DNA of 64,000 nt from contig JAWRVZ010000629.1 of NCBI GenBank assembly GCA_037043235.1, positions 1-64,000 of the forward strand, written 5' to 3'. Positions within the stretch are counted from its first letter, which is position 1, and the number at the start of each line of letters is the position of its first letter. Source of the stretch: Rhodeus uyekii (Eukaryota > Chordata > Actinopteri > Cypriniformes > Acheilognathidae). A program made the translations under genes and the position numbers. The notes under the pieces were generated by a model. That model was given only the letters and a program-made list of their open reading frames with translations. It was not told the origin of the DNA and searched no databases. Shown piece by piece: positions 9,334 to 22,105 of this stretch.

Positions 9334-11389
9334 AAATATAGCTGCTAGCAGCCATCACGGGGCCAAGCGCAAGGAGGGCATTAAATGTCATGCCGACATG
9401 GCTAGCATCATCAGACCAATGGCAGTAAGAATCTAAAGACATTTCAATATGACTTAAGTCTAAATGGCTGAAAAATCAACAATACGGTCTTTAGTAATTC
9501 AATTTAATGGTTTATCACATTCAACCAACAGGCAGCGCTGTAACCAAATTGTAGTGTCAATTCATGTGGTACATTGAGAGTGTGGTGACATTGACACATG
9601 CAAAGTTTGCTTTCAATTGGGTAAACCATTGCTGACAGACCACTAAAGTCATGTGTTTGTTAAACATAGCATCTTATAAGAAAAATCGAAATGGCAGATG
9701 CTCAAAATGGCCGATATGGGAATATTTGGTATCACAGGACTCGGCATGACCCACTGGATCTAAAGACAGCAGTTTCATGATTTTTAGACAAAGCGTTCAG
9801 GAGTTATAATCAAAAATGTCAGTTTTTTAATATCTCCTGACCACTAGGGGGCAGAGCGCCAAAACTCTGCAGGTAGCCTCAGACCATGATTGACATAACA
9901 CACACCTAGTTTGGTCAGAAAATGCTAATGCGTTGCGGAGATAAAGCCTCAAGTTCATTTTTGCGACCATTACGTCGGATTCTTTCGCGAGTTATTCGTA
10001 AACGGTTTGACATATCAACTTTCTTTGGATAACTTTTTGTCATGATGGTCTGAGATGATGTGGTTTCATTTTGGTGAAAATTGGACAAACGGTCTGGGAG
10101 GAGTTCGAAAAAGTAGGTTTTTAAAGAAAAACAACATGGTGGACAAGAAGTTTGGCCGACTATGACAAATTTGGTATCTATGTTCTTGGTTTGACCCAAG
10201 GAACGTATAAAGATAATTTGTTTTACCATAGGTTAACGCACTCAAAAGTTATTAGCATATTTGTAAATTTGGTTATAATTTTTGACCACAAGGGGGTGCT
10301 GCCTCGAAACTTTTTGAGTCGTATCAAGGTTAGGTGCCGAAGACACATATTGAGTTTCGTAATGATACGCCAATATCTTTGTTAAATATAGCAATTTATG
10401 ACAATATTCAAAATGGCCGACGCTCAAAATGGCCGATATGGGAAAATTTGGTATCGCACGACTCGGCATGATGCACTGAATCTAAAGAGACCAGTTTTAT
10501 TATTTTTGGCCAAAGCGTTCAGAAGTTATAAGCAAATATTTAACTTTTCATATCTCCTGACCACTAGGGGGCACAGCGCCAAAACTCTGCAGGTAGCCTC
10601 AGATCATGATTGACATAACACACACCTAGTTTGGTCAGAAAACGCTAATGCGTTGCGGAGATAAAGCATCAATTTCATTTTTGCGACCATTACGTCGGAT
10701 TCTTTCGCGAGGTATTCGTAAACTGTTTGACATATCAACTTTCTTTGGATAACTTTTTGTCCACATGGTCTGGAGATGATGTGGTTCAATTTTCGTTGAA
10801 ATCGGAAAAACGGCCTAGGAGGAGTTTGAAAAAGTAGGTTTTTCATAAAATTCAAAATGGCGGGAAAAATTTCATGACGGAAAATGACGTCATAGGGTGC
10901 AATCGAATCGTCTTGAGCCAAGGAATCAGTGGACATAAGAATTTTGTTTCTAGGTCATACGGTTCAAAAGTTATTAGCATAAACGTTAGTTCAACTTTGG
11001 ACAGTTGGTGGCGCTAGAGATATTGAGTTAGAGACTTCAAATTTGTTATGGTCAATGATTGGACTGTCTTTAATGAGTGTGCCAACTTTTTTTCATTTTC
11101 CCGCTTACGGTTCTATGGGCTGTCATAGACTCCCATGGCGGAAGAAGATGAAGAATAATAATAAGAACCGGAACAGAAACAATAGGTGCCTTCGCACCTT
11201 CGGTGCTTGGCCCCTAATAATAATAAGAACGAGAACGATTACAATAGGTGCCTCCGCACCTTCGGTGCTTGGCCCCTAATAAGAACGAGAACGATTACAA
11301 TAGGTGCCTCCGCACCTTCGGTGCTTGGCCCCTAATAAGAACGAGAACGATTACAATAGGTGCCTCCGCACCTTCGGTGCTTGGCCCCT
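9334..11389 (+). repeat. Unit 7, L class, 2056 bp
   Basis: A five-sub-repeat unit whose closest relative is unit 36 (61745). C-type motifs are at 9841 and 10561. The B' motif is weakened to GGGGGTGC. Its extra length comes from four minisatellite copies at the 3' end. Confidence 0.92.
11159..11388 (+). repeat. 56-bp minisatellite, four copies
   Basis: Copies at 11159-11214, 11221-11276, 11277-11332 and 11333-11388. The first is of the ACCGGAAC type and is followed by an extra TAATAA; the next three are of the ACGAGAAC type in exact 56-bp register, so they arose by recent local duplication. Confidence 0.92.
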
Positions 11390-12885
11390 AAATATAGCTG
11401 CAAGCAGCAATGACGGGGCCAAGCACAAACAGGGCATTGACGTGGCCAGCAGCATAAGAGCAATTGAAGTAATCAACAACTAAATGCATTTTAATATGAT
11501 TTTAGGCTAAATGGCTGAAAAATCATTAATACAGACACTGTAATTCAATTTAATAGTTTATCGCTTTTGACCAATAGATGGTGCTGTGTCCAAATTGTTA
11601 GAATGTGGTCCGAGTAATGTCACAATGAAATGTGCAAAGTTTGGTGTTATTTGGACAAAACATTACTGACATAGAGCATTAAAGTCATTTTCTCATCACT
11701 ACCTCAAATTTGTAATTGTGGTATACGAAAACGGTTTTGTCTATCGACACGAAATCCATAACTTTTTGTCAACTCAGTCTGAAGATGATACGATTTGATT
11801 TTGGTGAAAATCGGACAAACGGTCTGGGAGGAGTTAGAAAAAGTAGGTTTTTGAAGAAAACAACATGGCGGAAGGGAAATTTAGGCAAACTATGTCAAAT
11901 TTGGTATCTGTGTTCTCGGCGTGACCCAAGGAACATAATCAGATGATTTGTTTTAAAATAGCTTAATGTAATCAAACGTTATTAGCATTTTTGTAAATTT
12001 TGTTATAACTTTTGACCACAAGGTGGCGCTGCCCCGAAACTTTTGGTGTAGATTCAAATCAAGGTCCCAAAGACACATATTGAGTTTCGTAATGATACGC
12101 CAATGCGTTTGTAAAATATAGCATTTTACGACAAATTTCAAAATGGCCGACACCCAAAATGGCCGATATGAGAAAATTTGGTATCGCATGACTCAGCATG
12201 ATGCCCTGAATCTAAAGAGACCAGTTTTATGATTTTTGAACAAAGTGTTCAGAAGTTATGAGCAAAAAACTCACTTTTTTATATCTCCTGACCACTAGGG
12301 GGCAGTGCGCCAAAACTCTGCAGGTAGCCTCAAATCATGACTACTATGACACACACCAATTTTGGTCTGAATACGCAAATGCGTTGCGGAGATATAGCCT
12401 CAAGTTCATTTTTGCGGCAAATTCGTCGAACTCTTTCGCAAGTTTATCAAAAACGGAATGACCAATCAACTTGATTCTCATAACTTTTTGTCTTCATAGT
12501 CTGGAGATGATGTGGTTCAATTTTCGTGAAAATCGGACCAACGGCCTAGGAGGAGTTCGAAAAAGTTTGTTTTTCATAAAATTCAAAATTGCGGAAAAAT
12601 TTTAATGACGGAAAATGACGTCATAGGGTGCAATCGAATCGGCTTGAGCCAAGGAATCAGTGGACAAAGGAATTTTGTTTCTAGCCCTTATGGTTCAAGA
12701 GTTATTAGCATAAATGTAAGTGTAACTTTGGACAGTTGGTGGCGCTAGAGGGATTGAGGTAGAGACTCCAAAATTGGTGTGGTCAATGATTGGACTGTGT
12801 TCTATGTGTGTGCCAAATTTCATCATTTTCCTGCATACGGTTCTATGGGCTGCCATTGACTTCTGGGTGGAAGAAGAATAATAAT
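11390..12885 (+). repeat. Unit 8, S class, 1496 bp
   Basis: Close relative of unit 20 (29654). The C motif is at 12292. From about 12610 its D sub-repeat is shared with unit 9, which marks the left edge of the 1823-bp duplication. No minisatellite at its end. Confidence 0.92.
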
Positions 12886-14708
12886 AAATATAGCTGCTAG
12901 CAGCCATCACGGGGCCAAGCGCAAGGAGGGCATTAAATGTCATGCCGACATGGCTGGCATCATCAGACCAACGGCAGTAAGAATCTAAAGACACTTCAAT
13001 ATGACTTAAGTCTAAATGGCTGAAAAATCAACAACACGGTCTTTAGTAATTCGATTTAATGGTTTATCACGTTCAACCAACAGGCAGCGCTGTAATCAAA
13101 TTGTAGTGTCAATTCATGTGGTACATTGAGAGTGTGGTGACATTGACACATGCAAAGTTTGCTTTCAATTGGGTAAACCATTGCTGACAGAGCACTAAAG
13201 TCATGTGTTTGTTAAACATAGCATCTTATAAGAAAAATCGAAATGGCAGACGCTCAAAATGGCCGATATGGGAAAATTTGGTATCACAGGGCTCGGCATG
13301 ACCCACTGGATCTAAAGACAGCAGTTTCATGATTTTTAGACAAAGCGTTCAGGAGTTATAATCAAAAATGTCAGTTTTTTAATATCTCCTGACCACTAGG
13401 GGGCAGAGCGCCAAAACTCTGCAGGTAGCCTCAGACCATGATTGACATAACACACACCTAGTTTGGTCAGAAAACACTAATGCGTTGCGGAGATAAAGCC
13501 TCAATTTCATTTTTGCGACCATTACGTCGGATTCTTTCGCGAGTTATTCGTAAACGGTTTGACATATCAACTTTCTTTGGATAACTTTTTGTCATGATGG
13601 TCTGGAGATGATGTGGTTTAATTTTGGTGAAAATTGGACAAACGGTCTGGGAGGAGTTCGAAAAAGTAGGTTTTTAAAGAAAAACAACATGGTGGACAAG
13701 AAGTTTGGCCGACTATGACAAATTTGGTATCTGTGTTCTTGGTTTGACCCAAGGAACGTATAAAGATAATTTGTTTTACCATAGGTTAACGCACTCAAAA
13801 GTTATTAGCATATTTGTAAATTTGTTTATAACTTTTGACCACAAGGTGGTGCTGCCTCGAAACTTTTTGTGTTGTATCAGGCCCTGGTGCCGAAGACACA
13901 TCTCGAGTTTCGTAACGATACGCCAATGTGTTTGTTAAATATAGCAATTTATGACAATATTCAAAATGGCCGACGCTCAAAATGGCCGATATGGAAAAAT
14001 TTGGTATCGCACGACTCGGCATGATGCACTGAATCTAAAGAGACCAGTTTTATTATTTTTGGCCAAAGCGTTCAGAAGTTAAAAGCAAATATTTAACTTT
14101 TTCATATCTCCTGACCACTAGGGGGCACAGCGCCAAAACTCTGCAGGTAGCCTCAGACCATGATTGACATAACACCCACCTAGTTTGGTCAGAAAACGCT
14201 AATGCGTTGCGGAGATAAAGCCTCAGTTTCATTTTTGCGACCATTACGTCGGATTCTTTCGCGAGTTATTCGAAAACGGTTTGACATATCAACTTTCTTT
14301 GGATAACTTTTTGTCAACATCGTCTGGAGATGATGTGGTTCAATTTTCGTGAAAATCGGACAAACGGCCTAGGAGGAGTTCGAAAAAGTAGGTTTTTCAT
14401 AAAATTCAAAATGGCGGAAAAATTTTCATGACGGAAAATGACGTCATAGGGTGCAATCGAATCGGCTTGAGCCAAGGAATCAGTGGACAAAGGAATTTTG
14501 TTTCTAGCCCTTATGGTTCAAGAGTTATTAGCATAAATGTAAGTGTAACTTTGGACAGTTGGTGGCGCTAGAGGGATTGAGGTAGAGACTCCAAAATTGG
14601 TGTGGTCAATGATTGGACTGTGTTCTATGTGTGTGCCAAATTTCATCATTTTCCTGCATACGGTTCTATGGGCTGCCATTGACTTCTGGGTGGAAGAAGA
14701 ATAATAAT
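12886..14708 (+). repeat. Unit 9, L class with S-type D, 1823 bp
   Basis: Five sub-repeats; C-type motifs at 13393 and 14115. Up to about 14415 it follows the L pattern; after the conserved CRE block it continues with the S-type D found in unit 8. Unit 10 repeats it exactly 1823 bp later as far as can be read, so it is a crossover product. Confidence 0.93.
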
Positions 14709-16600
14709 AAATATAGCTGCTAGCAGCCATCACGGGGCCAAGCGCAAGGAGGGCATTAAATGTCATGCCGACATGGCTGGCATCATCAGACCAACGGCAG
14801 TAAGAATCTAAAGACACTTCAATATGACTTAAGTCTAAATGGCTGAAAAATCAACAACACGGTCTTTAGTAATTCGATTTAATGGTTTATCACGTTCAAC
14901 CAACAGGCAGCGCTGTAATCAAATTGTAGTGTCAATTCATGTGGTACATTGAGAGTGTGGTGACATTGACACATGCAAAGTTTGCTTTCAATTGGGTAAA
15001 CCATTGCTGACAGAGCACTAAAGTCATGTGTTTGTTAAACATAGCATCTTATAAGAAAAATCGAAATGGCAGACGCTCAAAATGGCCGATATGGGAAAAT
15101 TTGGTATCACAGGGCTCGGCATGACCCACTGGATCTAAAGACAGCAGTTTCATGATTTTTAGACAAAGCGTTCAGGAGTTATAATCAAAAATGTCAGTTT
15201 TTTAATATCTCCTGACCACTAGGGGGCAGAGCGCCAAAACTCTGCAGGTAGCCTCAGACCATGATTGACATAACACACACCTAGTTTGGTCAGAAAACAC
15301 TAATGCGTTGCGGAGATAAAGCCTCAATTTCATTTTTGCGACCATTACGTCGGATTCTTTCGCGAGTTATTCGTAAACGGTTTGACATATCAACTTTCTT
15401 TGGATAACTTTTTGTCATGATGGTCTGGAGATGATGTGGTTTAATTTTGGTGAAAATTGGACAAACGGTCTGGGAGGAGTTCGAAAAAGTAGGTTTTTAA
15501 AGAAAAACAACATGGTGGACAAGAAGTTTGGCCGACTATGACAAATTTGGTATCTGTGTTCTTGGTTTGACCCAAGGAACGTATAAAGATAATTTGTTTT
15601 ACCATAGGTTAACGCACTCAAAAGTTATTAGCATATTTGTAAATTTGTTTATAACTTTTGACCACAAGGTGGTGCTGCCTCGAAACTTTTTGTGTTGTAT
15701 CAGGCCCTGGTGCCGAAGACACATCTCGAGTTTCGTAACGATACGCCAATGTGTTTGTTAAATATAGCAATTTATGACAATATTCAAAATGGCCGACGCT
15801 CAAAATGGCCGATATGGAAAAATTTGGTATCGCACGACTCGGCATGATGCACTGAATCTAAAGAGACCAGTTTTATTATTTTTGGCCAAAGCGTTCAGAA
15901 GTTAAAAGCAAATATTTAACTTTTTCATATCTCCTGACCACTAGGGGGCACAGCGCCAAAACTCTGCAGGTAGCCTCAGACCATGATTGACATAACACCC
16001 ACCTAGTTTGGTCAGAAAACGCTAATGCGTTGCGGAGATAAAGCCTCAGTTTCATTTTTGCGACCATTACGTCGGATTCTTTCGCGAGTTATTCGAAAAC
16101 GGTTTGACATATCAACTTTCTTTGGATAACTTTTTGTCAACATCGTCTGGAGATGATGTGGTTCAATTTTCGTGAAAATCGGACAAACGGCCTAGGAGGA
16201 GTTCGAAAAAGTAGGTTTTTCATAAAATTCAAAATGGCGGGAAAATTTTCATGACGGAAAATGACGTCATAGGGTGCAATCGAATCGTCTTGAGCCAAGG
16301 AATCAGTGGACATAAGAATTTTGTTTCTAGGTCATACGGTTCAAAAGTTATTAGCATAAACGTTAGTTCAACTTTGGACAGTTGGTGGCGCTAGAGATTT
16401 TGAGTTAGAGACTTCAAATTTGTTATGGTCAATGATTGGACTGTCCTTAATGAGTGTGCCAACTTTCATCATTTTCCCGCATACGGTTCTATGGCCTGCC
16501 ATAGACTCCCATGGCGGAAGAAGAAGAAGATGAAGAATAATAATAAGAACCGGAACAGAAACAATAGGTGCCTTCGCACCTTCGGTGCTTGGCCCCTAAT
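14709..16600 (+). repeat. Unit 10, L class, 1892 bp
   Basis: Repeats unit 9 with a fixed 1823-bp shift until about 16240, then diverges into an ordinary L-type D'. C-type motifs at 15216 and 15938. One minisatellite copy at 16541-16596. Confidence 0.93.
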
Positions 16601-18084
16601 AACAAGCAGCAATGACGGGGCCAAGCACTAACAAGGCATTGATGTGGCTGGCAGCAAAAGACCAATTGCAGTAAATGCATTTTAAAATGATTTTAGGCTA
16701 AATGGCTGAAAAATCATTAATACAGACACTGTAATTTGATTTAATAGTTTATCGCTTTGGACCCATAGATGGCGCTGTGTCCAAATTGTTAGAATGTGGT
16801 CCGAGTAATGTCACAATGAAATGTGCAAAGTTTGGTGTTATTTGGACAAAACATTACTGACATAGAGCATTAAAGTCATTTTCTCATCACTACCTCAAAT
16901 TTGTAATTGTGGTATACGAAAACGGTTTTGTCTATTGACACTAAATCCATAACTTCTTGTCAACACAGTCTGAAGATGATACGATTTGATTTTGGTGAAA
17001 ATCGGACAAACGGTCTGGGAGGAGTTAGAAAAAGTAGGTTTTTGAAGAAAACAACATGGCGGACAGGAAATTTAGGCAAACTATGTCAAATTTGGTATCT
17101 GTGTTCTCGGTGTGACCCAAGGAACATATTAAGATCATTTGTTTTAAAATAGCTTAATGTAATCAAAAGTTATTAGCATTTTTGTAAATTTTGTTATAAC
17201 TTTTGACCACAAGGTGGCGCTGCCCCAAAACTTTTGGTGTAGATTCAAATCAAGGTCCCAAAGACACATATTGAGTTTCGTAATGATATGCCAATGCGTT
17301 TGTTAAATATAACATTTTATGACAAATTTCAAAATGGCCGACGCCCAAAATGGCCGATATAAGAAAATTTGGTATCGCACGACTCAGCATGATGCCCTGA
17401 ATCTAAAGAGAGCAGTTTTATGATTTTTGACCAAAGTGTTCAGAAGTTATAAGCAAAAAAGTCACTTTTTTATATCTCCTGACCACTAGGGGGCAGTGCG
17501 CCAAAACTCTGCGGGTAGCCTCAGATCATGACTACTATGACACACACCAAGTTTGGTCAGAATACGCAAATGCGTTGCGGAGATATAGCCTCAATTGCAT
17601 TTTTGCGGCAAATTCGTCGAAATCTTTTGCATGTTTATCAAAAACGGTTTGACCAATCAACTTGATTCTCATAACTTTTTGTCTACATAGTCTGGAGATG
17701 ATGTGGTTCAATTTTCGTGAATATCGGACCAACGGTCTAGGAGGAGTTCGAAAAAGTTGGTTTTTCATAAAATTCAAAATTGCGGAAAAATTTTCATGAC
17801 GGAAAATGACGTCATAGGGTGCAATCGAATCGGCTTGAGCCAAGGAATCAGTGGACAAAGGAATTTTGTTTCTAGCCCTTATGGTTCAAGAGTTATTAGC
17901 ATAAATGTAAGTGTAACTTTGGACAGTTGGTGGCGCTAGAGGGATGGACTTAGAGACTCCAAAATTGGTGTGGTAAATGAGTGGACTGTCCTTTATGTGT
18001 GTGCCAAATTTCATCATTTTCCTGCATACGGTTCTATGGGCTGCCATTGACTTGTGTTGGAAGAAGAAGAAGAATAATAATAAT
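16601..18084 (+). repeat. Unit 11, S class with trimmed start, 1484 bp
   Basis: The start reads TAATAACAAGCAGC: nine bases that would complete the first hairpin (ATATAGCTG) are missing. Otherwise it is a copy of units 2 and 18. The C motif is at 17483. It ends in AAT repeats without a minisatellite. Confidence 0.92.
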
Positions 18085-19645
18085 AAATATAGCTGCAAGC
18101 AGCAATGACGGGGCCAAGCACAAACAGGGCATTGACGTGGCCGGCAGCATAAGAGCAATTGAAGTAATCAACAACTAAATGCATTTTAATATGATTTTAG
18201 GCTAAATGGCTGAAAAATCATTAATACAGACACTGTAATTTGAATGAAAAGTTTATCGCTTTGGACCAATAGTTGGCGCTGTGTCCAAATTGTTAGAATT
18301 GGGTCCGAGTAATGTGACAATGAAATCTGCAAAGTTTGGTGTTATTTGGACAAAACATTACTGACTTAAAGCATTAAAGTCATTTTGTCATCACTACCTC
18401 AAATTTGTAATTGCGGTATACGAAAACGGTTTTGTCTATCGACACGAAATCCATAACTTTTTGTCAGCACAGTCTGAAGATGATACGATTCGATTTTGGT
18501 GAAAATCGGACAAACGGTCTGGGAGGAGTTTGAAAAAGTAGGTTTTTGAATGAAACAACATGGCGGATATGAAATTTAGGCAAACTATGTCAAATTTGGT
18601 ATCTGTGTTCTCGGTGTGACCCAAGGAACATATTAAGATCATTTGTTTTAAAATAGCTTAATGTAATCAAAAGTTATTAGCATTTTTGGAAATTGTGTTA
18701 TAACTTTTGACCACAAGGTGGCGCTGCCCCGAAACTTTTGGTGTAGGTTCAAATCAAGGTCCCAAAGACACATACTGAGTTTCGTAATGATACGCCAATG
18801 CGTTTGTAAAATATAGCATTTTACGACAAATTTCAAAATGGCCAACGCCCAAAATGGCCGATATAAGAAAATTTGGTATCGGACGACTCAGCATGATGCC
18901 CTGAATCTAAAGAGACCAGTTTTATGATTTTTGACCAAAGTGTTCAGAAGTTATAAGCAAAAAAGTCAATTTTTTATATCTCCTGACCACTAGGGGGCAG
19001 TGCACCAAAACTCTGCAGGTAGCCTCAGATTATGACTACTATGACACACACCAATTTTGGTCTGAATATGCAAATGCGTTGCGGAGATATAGCCTCAAGT
19101 TCATTTTTGCGGCAAATTCGTCGAACTCTTTCGCAAGTTTATCAAAAACGGAATGACCAATCAACTTGATTTCCATAACTTTTTGTCTCCATAGTCTGGA
19201 GATGATGTGGTTCAATTTTTGTGAGAATCGGACAAACGGCCTAGGAGGAGTTCGACAAAGTAGGTTTTTCATAAAACTCAAAATTGCGGAAAAATTTTCA
19301 TGACGGAAAATGACGTCATAGGGTGCAATCGAATCGGCTTGACCCAAGGAATCAGTGGACAAAGGAATTTTGTTTCTAGCCCTTATGGTTCAAGAGTTAT
19401 TAGCATAAATGTAAGTGTAACTTTGGACAGTTGGTGGCGCTAGAGGGATTGAGGTAGAGACTCCAAAATTGGTGTGGTCAATGATTGGACTGTCCTCTAT
19501 GTGTGTGCCAAATTTCATCATTTTCCTGCATATGGTTCTATGGGCTGCCATTGACTTCTGGGTGGAAGAAGAAGAAGAAGAATAATAATAATAAGAACGA
19601 GAACGATTACAATAGGTGCCTCCGCACCTTCGGTGCTTGGCCCCT
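18085..19645 (+). repeat. Unit 12, S class, 1561 bp
   Basis: Same length and nearly the same sequence as units 14 and 19; shares the octamer subtype with unit 6. Units 11-12 recur together as units 18-19 about 10 kb later. C motif at 18987; one minisatellite copy at 19589-19644. Confidence 0.92.
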
Positions 19646-20454
19646 AAATATAGCTGCAAGCAGCCATCACGGGGCCAAGCGCAAGGAGGGCATAAATGTT
19701 ATGCCGACATGGCTGGCATCATCAGACCAACGGCAGTAAGAATCTAAAGACATTTCAATATGACTTAAGTCTGACCCACTGGATCTAAAGACAGCAGTTT
19801 CATGTTTTTTAGACAAAGCGTTCAGGAGTTTTAATCAAAAATGTCAGTTTTTTAATATCTCCTGACCACTAGGGGGCAGAGCACCAAAACTCTGCAGGTA
19901 GCCTTAGACCATGATTGACATAACACACACCTAGTTTGGTCAGAAAAGGCTAATGCATTGCGGAGATAAAGCCACAATTTCATTTTGGCGACTTTTACCT
20001 CGGATTCTTTCGCGAGTTATTCGTAAACGGTTTGGCGAGTCAACTTTCTTTATATATCGTTTTGTCCACATTGTCTGGAGATGATGTGGTTAAATTTTCG
20101 TGAACATCGGACGAACGGCCTAGGAGGAGTTCGAAAAAGTAGGTTTTTCATAAAATTCAAAATGGCGGGAAAATTTTCATGACGGAAAATGACGTCATAG
20201 GGTGCAATCGAATCGTCTTGAGCCAAGGAATCAGTGGACGAAAGAATTTTGTTTCTAGGACATACGGTTCAAAAGTTATTTACGTAAACGTGAGTGCAAC
20301 TTTGGACAGTTGGTGGCGCAATAGAGATTGAGTTAGAGAGTTTAATTTAGCTATGGTCAAAGATTGGACTGTCCTTTATGAGTGTGCCAACTTTTTTTCA
20401 TTTTCCCGCTTACGGTTCTATGGGCTGTCATAGACTTCAATGGCAGAAGAAAAA

Positions 20455-20493
<39 letters not shown>

Positions 20494-20544
20494 GAACCGG
20501 AACAAAAACAATAGGTGCCTCCGCACCTTCGGTGCTTGGCCCCT
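19646..20544 (+). repeat. Unit 13, M class with internal deletion, 899 bp
   Basis: Begins as an L unit, but after AAGTCT at about 19772 it jumps into C' (GACCCACTGG), deleting roughly 290 bp including motif A'. It then runs from C' straight to D', with no B or second C. The C' motif is at 19865. An expanded AAT tract and one minisatellite copy close it. Confidence 0.9.
20456..20493 (+). repeat. AAT microsatellite, about 13 repeats
   Basis: The longest AAT tract in the window, at the usual GAA/AAT site near a unit's end. The next longest lies near 42687-42718 in unit 27. Confidence 0.9.
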
Positions 20545-22105
20545 AAATATAGCTGCAAGCAGCAATGACGGGGCCAAGCACAAACAGGGCATTGACGTGG
20601 CCGGCAGCATAAGAGCAATTGAAGTAATCAACAACTAAATGCATTTTAATATGATTTTAGGCTAAATGGCTGAAAAATCATTAATACAGACACTGTAATT
20701 TGAATGAAAAGTTTATCGCTTTGGACCAATAGTTGGCGCTGTGTCCAAATTGTTAGAATCTGGTCCGAGTAATGTGACAATGAAATCTGCAAAGTTTGGT
20801 GTTATTTGGACAAAACATTACTGACTTAAAGCATTAAAGTCATTTTGTCATCACTACCTCAAATTTGTAATTGCGGTATACGAAAACGGTTTTGTCTATC
20901 GACACGAAATCCATAACTTTTTGTCAGCACAGTCTGAAGATGATACGATTCGATTTTGGTGAAAATCGGACAAACGGTCTGGGAGGAGTTTGAAAAAGTA
21001 GGTTTTTGAATGAAACAACATGGCGGATATGAAATTTAGGCAAACTATGTCAAATTTGGTATCTGTGTTCTCGGTGTGACCCAAGGAACATATTAAGATC
21101 ATTTGTTTTAAAATAGCTTAATGTAATCAAAAGTTATTAGCATTTTTGGAAATTGTGTTATAACTTTTGACCACAAGGTGGCGCTGCCCCGAAACTTTTG
21201 GTGTAGGTTCAAATCAAGGTCCCAAAGACACATACTGAGTTTCGTAATGATACGCCAATGCGTTTGTAAAATATAGCATTTTACGACAAATTTCAAAATG
21301 GCCAACGCCCAAAATGGCCGATATAAGAAAATTTGGTATCGGACGACTCAGCATGATGCCCTGAATCTAAAGAGACCAGTTTTATGATTTTTGACCAAAG
21401 TGTTCAGAAGTTATAAGCAAAAAAGTCAATTTTTTATATCTCCTGACCACTAGGGGGCAGTGCACCAAAACTCTGCAGGTAGCCTCAGATTATGACTACT
21501 ATGACACACACCAATTTTGGTCTGAATATGCAAATGCGTTGCGGAGATATAGCCTCAAGTTCATTTTTGCGGCAAATTCGTCGAACTCTTTCGCAAGTTT
21601 ATCAAAAACGGAATGACCAATCAACTTGATTTCCATAACTTTTTGTCTCCATAGTCTGGAGATGATGTGGTTCAATTTTTGTGAGAATCGGACAAACGGC
21701 CTAGGAGGAGTTCGACAAAGTAGGTTTTTCATAAAACTCAAAATTGCGGAAAAATTTTCATGACGGAAAATGACGTCATAGGGTGCAATCGAATCGGCTT
21801 GACCCAAGGAATCAGTGGACAAAGGAATTTTGTTTCTAGCCCTTATGGTTCAAGAGTTATTAGCATAAATGTAAGTGTAACTTTGGACAGTTGGTGGCGC
21901 TAGAGGGATTGAGGTAGAGACTCCAAAATTGGTGTGGTCAATGATTGGACTGTCCTCTATGTGTGTGCCAAATTTCATCATTTTCCTGCATATGGTTCTA
22001 TGGGCTGCCATTGACTTCTGGGTGGAAGAAGAAGAAGAAGAATAATAATAATAAGAACGAGAACGATTACAATAGGTGCCTCCGCACCTTCGGTGCTTGG
22101 CCCCT
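20545..22105 (+). repeat. Unit 14, S class, 1561 bp
   Basis: Near-identical to unit 12 at a 2460-bp shift; one visible difference is at about 20760. C motif at 21447. Units 12 and 14 flank the short unit 13, which fits a two-unit duplication. One minisatellite copy at 22049-22104. Confidence 0.92.
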
